The notes under the pieces were generated by a model. The model had not been told where the DNA came from, ran no database searches, and saw nothing but the letters and a program-made list of their open reading frames with translations. From Pithys albifrons albifrons (lineage: Eukaryota; Chordata; Aves; Passeriformes; Thamnophilidae), in contig NC_092464.1 in assembly GCF_047495875.1 (NCBI RefSeq), positions 31,606,865-31,670,864 of the forward strand: a stretch of DNA of 64,000 nt, read 5' to 3'. Shown one piece after another: positions 26,201-38,287 of this stretch (position 1 is its first letter; each line of letters starts with the position of its first letter). The position numbers were made by a program, and so were the translations under genes.

Positions 26201-29200
26201 AGCTAAATCACTCAAAAGAAAAATCTTGTAACAATGCAAAGAAAAAAGTCTAAACCACTGAAAAAGCTATGAAATCACTCAGGTGTTCAATTAGGTTTCT
26301 GACTCAGCAAAATATCAGTTAACCTTCTTTTTGTTGATATAATTCAGATGCATATTTAACCATGTATTTTGGTGTTTTGCTCTTTAGGAATGGTATTATC
26401 ACATTTATATTGCATATGTATATGGTTTTTGATGCGCTGGAATCTAAGCTCTGGAATATGTATCTCTCAGCTTCACAAGCAACCAGTACTAACTAGACAC
26501 TGCCACCATCCTGGTAATATTGTCTCATCTTTTAATAACTGAAATGTAATTTTCCAGAAGTTCTACAACCACCTGATCTGCAAAACACTGTTTCTGGAAC
26601 TGAAATATCTCTCCTATAAGAAGAGATTCCTGGTGCACTCTGAGCACACCAAAATTACTCCTAACGCAGAATGAGCCGCTTCTTTCAGAAAAGGCCTGGC
26701 ATTATCATCCCTACACGTGAAAAACAGGACTTGGCTAATCTGAAGCACTAGTAAAGGTCCAGTGAAGGTCTTTAATGTGTCCACCTAAAGGGAAGGTCAT
26801 TTCTGGCTGTCTTAGGAGTAATAGGGCTGGAACTCAAGAGGATTTCGTCTGAAAAGCCACTCCCAGACCTGGCCAGCTCTGGGCAGAGCTGCTGTTCCCT
26901 CTGGGCCCATGGTACTTAACCATACCTCCAGTTGCCTCTTATTACCGTAATGACTGTAATTAATGCCTACACCGCCAAAGCAGTGTGTGCTGGTCCAGCA
27001 GCTCTCCACCCATGGCTGGCACCCCTGGCCATTTCCTGCAGGCGGTGGCAGCTGAGCACTCCCTACATCTACTGACATTTTTTGCACTGACGCTGCTAAC
27101 ATGGGAGAATTGGTAATGCAAGAAGATAATACTCTGACTTCATCTTCTGCTAATATCATGTTTCTTTTTTCTGTTTTGTCCTTTCAGGCTTTCAGAGATT
27201 CTAATTTAAAATTACTTGCCAGCTTAGAGAAAATCTTCAAGGTGCAATAAAGAGTATGATTTAAGCACAGCATATGCTGGGAATGCAGTTATAAAAAGGT
27301 AATAATGCTGGTTCTTCAGCTGTTAATAATCAGAGCAACTCTGCTGAAGCAAAAGGAGTAATTCCAATTTACATCTTCTGAGGAGCTGATCCCTATCAAA
27401 CCCATTGAACACGGGGACATCACTTCAGCACACTAGGTCCCTGTAAACTGAAAGCTGTAGAAATGGGAGCATGTTGGATTTAGAGGTCTTTATGAGACCT
27501 GTTCTGGAAGGCAGGTCTGCAATGCGCTGAATGTTTTCAGCACTGACTGGCTCGAGGGAGTGCACTCTCAAAAATCTTGCAAGGTTCATTCCTCTTGCCT
27601 TTATTTTGAATGCAATGATTTATCTTTGTTGACACATACAGGAGCAGATAAGATCAAATAATGAACTGTTTTAAACTTCTTTAAATGGCATGCATGGTTT
27701 CAGTAAACATTTTCCAGCCAAATAATACAACCGATGCTTAAGCTGGGATCTTCCAGTGTCTCACACAATTCTCTTTGTTTTTTAAATCCAGTGCACTGAT
27801 GAAGCTTTGATTATTCAGAAGCAATTAAATTGGAGTTCTGCTGATTGTGGTGTTAACAGCTGCGACTCTGAAGACTTCAGAGAGCTCTTGAGTTTAGACC
27901 AGCAGTAGCACTGCCTCATGGCTGGAAGTTCAAATAGAAACAATGAATAAAAAGAGTAGTAAAGCCATCTCAAAATGGTAACAAAAAATAAGTTGCATTT
28001 CAGTAAACATACACTACAAAGTTAATTGCTCTCAGATGTTTTTGAGCAACTGGATGGCAGAGGTTCCCTGAAAATTCCCTTTGCATGCATTTCTTGCTGA
28101 AGGTCAAGTTCAAAGATATATATAAATTGGATTCTGGTACTCTTCGGCAAAATGTTGAGACTATAGCAATGCAAATGCAAAAACACATAAGAAGTGCTCA
28201 TAAATACTTGCACATATAAACCCCTACCTTTTTGCTTTTATATTATTAGCTACTCTTTTCAATTTGTTAGTTTACTGGCATTGTACTTAACTTCTATACT
28301 AAAAAATACTTTTCAGAATAGGGAATCATTATCTCACTTTATTAATAGTGGAAAAATTTAGTAATCATGAAACACAAACATTAATCTATTAAATATGAGA
28401 AAAAAAAACTTATAAATCTGAAAAATTTCAGAGAGTAGTCTTCCTGATGAGTGTCTTGAAATGGATTCCTCAACAACATCTGGAAGATGTAAGTCATAGT
28501 CTTTTTCCCCTCATAAACATGTAAAATCATATACAAGTTCAGTCAAGATTGTTAAAATGTTCGTTACAATGAAGAGAGTATTTAAATGCGCCCACAAAGA
28601 GCATTAATTACCAGAGCCACCAGGCCCGTTGTTACTGCCCTCACAGCTTTTAAATACAGACACTGTTACTATTTGGTTGAACAAATGCACCTATTTCTGA
28701 TCTGACATTAACAATCTTATTGTGAGCTGTCTTGAAACAGGTATGACCTGTCAAGCCTCCCACAATGAGGTGTGTGACTTCAGGCTCCTGCTCTGCAGTT
28801 CAAGCCACATCTCACACACTGGCAATGCATTGCCCTCACTCTGGTTCCTTTAAAATGTTTATTTGCTGACCAACATCATCTAGAGCACAACAGATTGCTC
28901 AAGTGAAACAATTTCTTCCTGGACTCATTTCTCTGGTCAAAACAGTGCTGCTTCCATGCCAGTCCCTTTGACTCAAGCCTCAATCTCATATCTCCCTTTC
29001 CATTATGCAGCATCTTCCTCATGCATTGAAGCAGATGAATCTTGACAGGAAATTTACTAATAAAGTTGTAAAATCTGTCAGTCATAGTTGTATTTAAAAC
29101 CATTCATCCAAAGTATGTCTGCATGCATGTTTCTACAAAGGTTATATGAATGACCAGATTTTCTATAATAGGTGCCCCTTCTGTTCAAAATTTGACCGAG

Positions 29201-32200
29201 TGCTGAACATTGGGAAATGTATTTATGAGCCAATGGAAAATGTCATAAAATGCTTTGATGAATTTGAGTGTCTAATTTTGTTAGCCACACTTTCCTTGGA
29301 ACTATCGTCTTCCTGAGAATCTCAGGCACCTTCAAGAATTTCTAACTTCACAACTTTTTGGTGGATTTGTCCTCGACAAATCATTCCTGCCAAAATGTCT
29401 GTGGCAGTTCAGAAATTACATCCTTCACAGATTTTTATAGTTTCTTCTTTGCCAAGGATTCTGTAGCTAGAGCTCTTCTAGCATAACATATCAAGTGAGT
29501 GTTCCTCATTGCATACATAATCTGAAACAGTACTTTGGAAAATCTAATACTGCAGCCTCATTCTGCTATTTGAATTAGAAGGTGCTAAGCTTTGCTTGAT
29601 ATTTTATTTCTAGATTTCAGCAGTGTGAGTGGAGAGAAATAAGATTTGTCTTCTTTTGCTGCAACTTGTGTTGGAAAGATTTACCTTCTTTGGCATTTTT
29701 CCATATAACTAGTAGGAAAGAGAGTGATTTTTTATAACTCTATTTTAACCAAGCTACAGCTAGTTAATTGAGTGCTTTTATGATGTCAGATATTTAAATT
29801 TTTAAAAAGTTTAAATTCAAGTTATGCAGTAACACACACATTTTTTTAAATGAAATCTACTTTATAAGAGACATCATATGGAAAGTTGAACAAAATGTGT
29901 GATGAAGTGATTTTTATCCACACCAACTTATGTTCAGATGATTTGAATCAAGAGATTATTGAACATGAGCTGTATATAAATATTTGAAAACAGAGTTAAT
30001 AGACAGTTTGAAAACAAATAATGCTCTTAACATCTTTTACAAATATTTCCACTGACAAAACACCCATGAGTCATATTTTAAAGGCTTTCCAATAAAAAAG
30101 CTGCTATAAGAGGACTCCGCTCCACACGCACAACAAAAATGGTTGGAAACTCACATTAGTTTGATAGTGGAATAATGTTATTCCAGAACATGTTCTGTTG
30201 CCAGTTTCTCTCTCTCTCTTTTTTTTTTCCTCCCTATGGAGACAGCAGAGCTTTCCCCATGAAGTAAAAGGCTGAAAACAGTGTACTAAATCACCAGAAA
30301 AGCATGTGTATTTTCATGGAGCCTCCTTGCAACAGGATAACACAATTAGAAATAAAACTATATTTTGCTTTTATTTATGTTTCAGCCAATGAACTCGTAT
30401 TTTAAATGAAAATTTTGTGCTTATCATTAGACGTAGAATTAAATACTATTGAAGAAAACAGAAGGAAAACAGAAATTTACAAAACATATTCTAAAGGAAC
30501 TTAGAATTTTCAAAACCTAACAGAGCTTTGATTCAGTTTACATAAAATTCTTTAAAAACTCCCCTATTAATGTACTAAAAAACTATAATCAATCTATCTC
30601 TGGCTTAAATATTCCAGTGTATTTGTAGACACAAAATTAAGCAAGTAAATGCAAATCAGAAGTGATAATAGTTTCTCTTTTGTTTTATAACAAAATCAGT
30701 TATAACTTAGAAACATAATCTTGTATATTGGGCATTTAATTATGTTAGAACAGAATCGAAAGTGAATGTACTATTTACGTGGTGAATTAGTGTTTGCCAT
30801 ACAGGCAATGTGCAGAATATCCAAGACTCTTGTGTAATTTTTAGCCCTAGAAGCAGTAACAAGCAAGAGACTAGATATATTAACATTTGTGTTTGGGCCT
30901 ATCATCAATATATCAGCATCTCATAAAAAATGGACTGAACTTCTGAGTAGTTCATAAGATTACTGTAAAAATGCTTCTACTTATAGTTTTATGTCTAATA
31001 CTTTGCATTTACAAAACCTTGAATTCAGTATTTATGTTTATTGTTTCTTATGTTTAATTTGAATTTAAGAAAGAAAAAATGGAAGGTCAGTTTTTCTTTG
31101 TCGGTAACAGACTCAAACACATATCAAAACTAGTGTGTATAAGACCTGAGGAAGTCTTGGGATGGGGATGCTTTGAAAAATCAAGTCACTTGTCAAATTC
31201 TCATAAAGGGTTAGGAAAAACCTGGGTAGAGATTTTTTAGTTAATTTGGAGAAAATGTGCAATTTAAATACATGAGTGACAACCTAGAAAAAAAGAATGC
31301 TTGGAACAGTGATTACACTTTATAGGATGCATTTATTTGGCACAATAAAAAGCACTCATACATTTCGTAGGATCAGCACAAGTAGAGTAGACTTGTCGGT
31401 GAACAGTCCTGCAACATACTATGTGCTTTCAATTCTCAACACAATTGGTGGACAATGAATGCAGGTTCAAACCTTTATACATCTAACATCTTTTTTTTCT
31501 AAAGGATATGACTCCTTTTTCTTTTTTCTTTTTTTTTCCCCTTTTCCCTAAAAGGGATTTCAGGGTTTGTTTGTAATTTTTTTTTCTAGCTGCATATTAC
31601 CTAGCATATTATACATTGTGTGGAGGGTACTAACCAGGAATTTGATACTTACATCACTCCAGATTCCGTCTATGGAATTGAATAAATCAGATTTTTTTCT
31701 TTTTTAGGAAACTAAAACCTTTTGAAGGTCAGACCTTAATCTCTCTTTTCTATCGTCGGTGCAGGTTTTTGGCATGTAAATTAGAGACAAGACTTTTCTA
31801 TCTTACAGATCATAACAAAAAAAATAAATTAAAAAAAATGCAGTCAGATGCTGAAGAATTTTTTTTAATAAGACTGTTAATGAAACATTATACATGCAGT
31901 CTGCATTTTGTCCTTGTTGGCAAAAAAATGATGAAATTATACAAATTATAATTACAGTCTTGTCAGTCTCTATCTTTGAAAGCAAGACACTGCCAGGAAA
32001 TTCAGTTAAGATACTAACTTAGAATTTAATATATGACAATGACTAAAAAACTAGGCTACTTTTAATTGTCATGACAAACCTCTTTAATCAGAACATTTTG
32101 AGACATCTAAAACACAATACAGGTAATTGTAACTGGAAGACTGAGAATATGCATGCAGACATAAAAGACTTTATATAGCTCTGTTATCATGGCCCCAACA

Positions 32201-35200
32201 GAACAAAGTATTTTCTGCCAGACAGGCAATGGAAAACAGACATTTTGGGTGTGTGCAACTGGAATTGATTTTCCTCTAGAATTAATATATATATGGAAAA
32301 GTAAGAACTATGCACAGACTGTCACATACTTACACTTGAATATAGAAAAGTATGCATAGGTATGTGTATCCAATTTATACAGATTGAAAATAGAAAAAAA
32401 TAAATAAAAAACTAAAAAAAACCCCAAGATTTAAAAAAGTCAGACAAATTAAAAAGATATTTCACAATTCAGGGAAAATGAGTTATGGCTTGTTATTCTG
32501 AGGCCTTGAGTTTGACACATGACTCTGTAATAGAAACAACATCAGTAGTTCTTGGAATATTGCCTAGGACAAAATAATTATGAAATCCACAGTTTGTGGC
32601 AGCATTTTCTCATTTTTACGTGGCATAAATTTAGAACTCATTTAGAGTTTACATAGTGAAAGAACAGGGCCATATACACATGCACAAACATACGACATAA
32701 GTATGTATGCAATATTTACCAAGTAGAAGATGTGCTGCAATTGAGTTCCCATTTCATAGCTGTGATATATAATGTAGATTGTTTGTTGCCCTAAAAGTCC
32801 ACCTCTGAACAGTAAAATAAAGGATACCTGAAGGGTAAAAATAAGGATTTCCGATTCTAGAAACATAACATGCATTCTCTTACATATATACACAGCACTT
32901 CAGCACCTCACCAACACCATACAAGAAAACAAAATCCAGTTGTACCTCTCAAATGTTCAAACCTTTAACTCTGGACAGTGTTTTTAGTTCTGATACAGCA
33001 ATTTCTGATGCATCTTTTTTTTATGTACAAGGTGTCTGTACTTCATAAGCCTGATTTCATAGACTTCAAAATATAATGGCAGGCACTAATCTATTGAATA
33101 GACACAGGTGAGAAATAAGAACATCGAGAGCAATCAGCAGAATAAAACCACTAGTAGAATGACCTGTTATGGCATAAACATTCAGATCATATCAACTGCA
33201 TGATTAATCATTAGAGTCTAAAATACTCATGCATGAAGAATAATATCCCCTTACTCTGAAGTATATCTCCAATTACGAAAACAAAATGATATCTCTTTTT
33301 AGAATTTAAGGATTATTCCCTCCAGTACATCAAAGAGATCTTCCTCTCATGTGTTCATATGTAGAAAGTAAATATCTAAAAATTTAACTTAAATTTAGAA
33401 CTCCTGTAAGATTTTTCAAGGGGTGATTTCATTTGCAAACTACTACAGGGTACAAAGTGAAAGGAAGTAGGGCAGTAAAGGTAATCCAGAAAGACATCAT
33501 GACAATTTTGGGGAACATGGCAATAGTAAAGGTATTGGAGATACAGAGACAACAGAAGGTGTACCAAGAGGAAGAATGTAAGACATTTGAGGTGTTTCCC
33601 AGTGGGAAAAATGAGAGGTGGAAGGATGAAAGACACCAAAATACAGAGAAACTCTGTGGCTAAGCAGAAGCCACCTCAGAGTCAACTTTTCTAAATACTT
33701 GACATTTTGCTTTGTATTTGATGCTATTTTTTTCCTGTGTCATATTTTCCGTTACTTATAATTTTACTTTGTGTCACACTGTGTCTTTTTAATCAGTTGA
33801 CTCAAAAGAGATATCCTTTTATCGCTGATTTCAACCTTTCTAACCTTTCAGTCTCTCTAACCGTAAGAAATATGTTAATTATGTGAAACTTGAAATATCA
33901 AAAAGGTCACAAACAACTACAGAAGAGATGTAAATTATTAATCTTGAGACTGATGTGTATGCATGTCAGTCTATCTGTGTTCACTTCAATACGAAGTTTA
34001 TCTTCTTCAGGCATGCATTTCACAGACTTCCATGTCACCCTTCAGCTCAGTTCTCCAGCTCTTTTCTGGCCATTGCTACTTCCAGTTTCCCTTGCGCCAG
34101 TCTGACTCTTCAGCCTTTTTCTATACTATGCAGCAGACTGTGCAACAGGGAAGAAACCACAGCAAAAAGATGCTAGAGAGAGATATGAAATCTGGAAATT
34201 CTTCCCTGCAAGTGGATCAGCAGAAAAGGCAGAAAAGATACACCCCTGTTGTGCTGTGTGAAAGTAAGGACAGAGATAAAGGCACAAGTCTCCCACACAG
34301 GATGTCAGGCTTGGCAGGTCTGCCCTGTCTTGTAAGTGCCAAGAGTTCTCTCTTGGTCAGATGGGGAGTACCACCTACTGGGTGACCTTCTGAAAGTAAG
34401 TCATGGGTTTATGATTAAGATAATTATAACAGGAATTTAAATGAGCAAAAAAACAGCAAGGGCCTAAAATTAAAGAATCAGCTAATCAGACTTGGTGAGA
34501 AGGACAAATTGGACTTAAATAGCTCCCCTACAGTTTCACAACCAGCTTGCTGCCTCTTTTAGTAATCCTTTTCTGGCATTCTGGTCAAAAATCTGTAGAA
34601 CTTGCCCTCTTTTAATTGGAGCGAAGCTTTTCAAAAGGCAGCATGCAGATGCTACATGCCTGTCAAACTTCTCACAAATCTCAGGGTTTGACTCTAAGGT
34701 GTGATAACATTATCTTTAAAAACAAAGGAAAAAGAACCATCCATCAGTTCTTGACAATGTCTTACACCTACACATATCAAAGTTAATAATAAAATATTCT
34801 GAGTCCTCCTAGAGATCCTGAAGGAATTTTCTATGGTTCGCTCAAGTATTAAAATGCAGCACTCATATTTGGGCTGTGACGCAGTAGTTACCTCACATCT
34901 GCCTAAGTGAAGAGTAACTGCGATTTCCAAACTGATTAGTTGATGAAGTTCACATTACACATGAAATCTCAATCATTATCTGACATATTTGAAGAAGTTA
35001 ATACAAAAAAATTTTAATATTGAAAAGAAAAAGGGAAAACTGATGACAGAGCTGAACTAAAAGAGTAGTAAACTCCCAGAAATTCAGCATCTGATAATAG
35101 AACTTAATGGATTGCCCAGGAAAGCACAGCAAGATCTTCAGTGAATGTCTTGGCTTCAGAACCAGAAAGAAGGCTGCCCAGAAAAAGTCAAGTTAGGGTC

Positions 35201-35589
35201 CAACCACAACTGCCAAAATTGTTGTTGAAAATGGGCAAGTTATTACTTAATTAAATGCAACAACAGTGCCATCATTTCCCAATCTGACTACCTTCTGACA
35301 AGAGAAAGCGGTCTCACACTCACTTGACAAAGTAGTCCTGTGAGAGCTGACTGGAGTAAATCAATTTCTGCCTGAAGCACAAGACACAATGCAACTGCAG
35401 CAAAGGGCAAAAGCACTAGAAAAATCACACACAATGGCACTAGTTTAGGTTTTTAAGGTGATGGTCAATGTCCAAACAACACAAATATTTTGGTTCAGTG
35501 GCCATCTGTGGCCAAATAAAAAGAAGGAGGCTATTACCTACAAAATGATGGAGTGAAATTGAGAAGGTGGAGTCAGGTTGTTCATAGCA
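23284..35589. other. Long AT-rich gene-free stretch
   Basis: More than 12 kb with no recognised exon, RNA gene or transposon. Open frames are rare and short, especially at 24-33 kb. The low density of recognisable young repeats is compatible with either unremarkable intergenic DNA or conserved non-coding sequence. Single sequence inspection cannot separate these. Polypyrimidine runs occur near 30208-30230 and 31490-31590. Palindromic motifs at 28711-28723 and 30169-30197 are described as findings. Confidence 0.5.
30169..30197. repeat. Two adjacent short palindromes
   Basis: GGAATAA-TG-TTATTCC (30169-30184) abuts and shares a base with CAGAACATGTTCTG (30184-30197), a perfect 14-bp palindrome. 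The inner decamer GAACATGTTC fits the p53-family half-site pattern RRRCWWGYYY. Only one half-site is present, so binding is inference. Confidence 0.65.
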
Positions 35590-35850
35590 ATATGATGGTG
35601 GAGGGAAGATGAGAGGCAATGGGTGTAAACTGAAACAAGAAAAGTACAGACTAGATTGGAGGAAAAACTTTCACCAGACAAAACAGGTTGCCTGGTTATG
35701 ACAGTGTGCTGTCTCCATACTTCATTTTCAAGGCCATAATAAAGCCCGGAGCAGCCTGGTCTGTCCTCACAGCTGATGTGAGCAGGAAGCTGAACTACGT
35801 ACTTTCAGAGGTTTATTTCCATGAGAACTTTTGGTTAGTCTAAGATTATA
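35590..35850 (+). mobile_element. CR1 LINE fragment, older subfamily
   Basis: Blocks GGAAGATGAGAGGCAATGGG, GGAAAAACTTTCACCAGACA, ACAGGTTGCCTGGTTATGAC and GCAGCCTGGTCTGTCCTCAC follow CR1 order on the plus strand. A degraded end (TCTAAGATTATATT) stands where the tail should be. This copy has the AGCAACCTGGTCTG-type 3' region, unlike the copies at 2324, 17548 and 63278, so it belongs to a different subfamily. Edges are approximate. Confidence 0.88.
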
Positions 35851-37728
35851 TTATACTATGAGAGTAAATAACTGAAAAAATATTTAGGCTCATAGAAATC
35901 CACATGAGAAGAAAATGCTTTAAAAATTGATTAGCAGAAGAGGAATTATATGTTATGACAAAAAAAAAAAAACAACAAACTAAAAGAACCCAGTAAAATT
36001 CAGTTATATAAAGATTATAGAAGAATTCAAATACCTCTGCAGATGTACAAAGATCACACGAGAATTGAAATAGCTGAGCTGACAGGTAATGATTGTGAAT
36101 AACAATGTTAGTTTAAATGTTAGCGGTCAGGATGAATAGAACAATATGTTGCAGAATCCCCACAACAGGAATACACTAAATGATCTGCAACATCGAGTGA
36201 ACTAGACAATCATTAAGCAAGTCACAACGTACATGTCAAATTGGTGGCCAGCAAGGAGAGCAAGCAGATGACTACTTGATAGAATGAAGATAAGATTTCT
36301 TGGGAGAGTTCTGCCTAAAAGGGCAAGGATGTAGAGAAATTTTATTCCCAGTCTAGGGAACCCCTCTCATAGAATAGCTGTGTGGAATGAAAGATTTCAT
36401 AATGGCCAAAAAAAGCCCCCAAATTATGAAAGTTTAAAGAAATCACTGGAAAGAACAGAAAGAACTAAAAGAAACTTTAGTCAACTTGATAGTAATGAAT
36501 GAGATCTGCTGACTCAAAACCCAGGATAATAAGACTACTTAGTTTCAAATATCTGTATAACACTTGAGAAAAATCCAGTAGTATGCAATAGTCTCACTAA
36601 AAATAAAACTCAGGGATAAAAATCAAGTCAGATTTTCATCTCTGGGTTTAGTTCCAAAATGCAGATAATTTTGAGATGCACTCTAGGAGGTCTATACTTT
36701 TGTGAGTAGCCCTGCCCTTGGTGTTGTACTAATAAATGTTAAGCGAAAATGTAGCTCTAGGTTGAATACAACAGATGATGAAGCAAAGGGAAAAGATTAA
36801 AAAGAAAACACAGATGTGAAGATGCTCTTTTTACCTGAGATTGTGAATATTTTAAAAGGATTGCATTGACATGCTAGTACTGACACATTTTGTTGCATTT
36901 AATACCCAGCTCATCAGTTTTAATAATAATAATTTCCAGTTTGTCCATCTCCACCGAACTTTTCCATCTTTTGTCTTTGATATTGTTTCATATATTTGTG
37001 CTTCTTTTGAATAGAACATTTTATCATGGCTCTTGTTTCCAGTTTCACAGATCAGACATTGGCCTCTTCTCAACACCAAATCAGAATTTACTTTTCTAGA
37101 CACTTTGGAAGCCTATTTTATTGCAGCATAGATGAACTCCTCTGATTTCTGCAATAATCTTTCATCTAGATGCTTTGGGTTTTGTGCTAATATGAGCTTC
37201 TCCTTGTCATAAGATTGTGAAGTAGGCATTCAGCAGTCACACTGACATGTTGCTCTTCCCAGGAAAGTCTTTGAGCAGGGCATCAACAGTTCATGTTACA
37301 TATCACAGCAAAGAGTGTCATGGCCAATGCCGCTCGATGGCAGCTTTGCACTAGATAACATGAAAGACAAATAAATAGCCAAGGACACCTATTCTCCCCT
37401 GTCTGCCAAGAAAAAATGGCACTGTAAGAAATAGAGAAGAGCCGTTCAGTTTTTTCATGTGGCTACAGTATGTTTATTCCTCAAAAGTAGAATAAAGATT
37501 TTGCTCTTGGAACAGAGAAGTTATGGATTTATATTAAAGAACTATGTTTTTCCTCTTGGTTTAGCAAAAAACCGATTTTTATTGCTGTCAAAGTTTCAGG
37601 ATGGTACTGAATCTGGTTGGTAAAGAAACCATAACATATCCAACAATTAAAACCTAAAAGAAACAAGATGAAAAGGTTATAACTGAGGTAGGTAGGGAAT
37701 GGAGAAGCTGAATGCAAAAATGAGAGAA

Positions 37729-37766
37729 GTGAAAGTTCTGAGGAGATGTGAAAATTCTGAGGAGAC
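37729..37766. repeat. Two-copy 19-bp tandem duplication
   Basis: GTGAAAGTTCTGAGGAGAT at 37729-37747 is repeated at 37748-37766 with two differences. No function is apparent. Confidence 0.8.
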
Positions 37767-38273
37767 TGGCTGATTCTTTATGAGTCATCATCTGCTTTTA
37801 GAAATATCCATAATGGGAAAAGAGTCTACTTTATTGATGTGATTTTCATATTTTTTACACTCCAGTCTGACATCTGCACATAGGAAATCTGATTGACATA
37901 TTTATTGTAAATTTATTGTAAAATTAAAACTGTGTCTGTTGATACATTTATTGTCTTCTGTTCAATTAGCAGTGGTGTGTCTGGAACAATGTTCTCATTG
38001 GCTTCAATCTCATGTCCCTTTTATGACATGAGAAGTTATACTGCTTGACTTGAGTCTAATCTGCTCTAACAGATCTCTGACTTTAAATAACACTTCATGA
38101 TATTGCTTCATATGTTTTACAGTGTTTTTTTTAATTTGTTTTGTTTTTTTAAATAATGCTCCCATGCAAGTGAAAGTGCAGCTGTAGAAAAACAACATCT
38201 CATAATTTTATATTTTTTATTTCATGAAATGATCCTGTATTGCTTTTATCACTCTAACAAAAGGCCAGTCTTA

Positions 38274-38287
38274 AAGTGACGTCACTT
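38274..38287. promoter_or_regulatory. Perfect CRE/ATF palindrome
   Basis: AAGTGACGTCACTT is a 14-bp perfect palindrome centred on the full cAMP-response element TGACGTCA. It retains its CpG inside an otherwise AT-rich, CpG-poor region. CREB/ATF-family factors bind this consensus. Whether this copy is functional is unknown, as it is far from any recognised promoter. Confidence 0.5.

Noticed and set aside
26812..27159. A 115-codon minus-strand frame in a locally less AT-rich patch
   Set aside because: No recognisable domain, start context or splice signals. The local rise in GC explains the lack of stops.
33963..34385. A 140-codon plus-strand open frame
   Set aside because: Overlapping frames are also open, the composition is not protein-like, and no domain or homologue is recognised.
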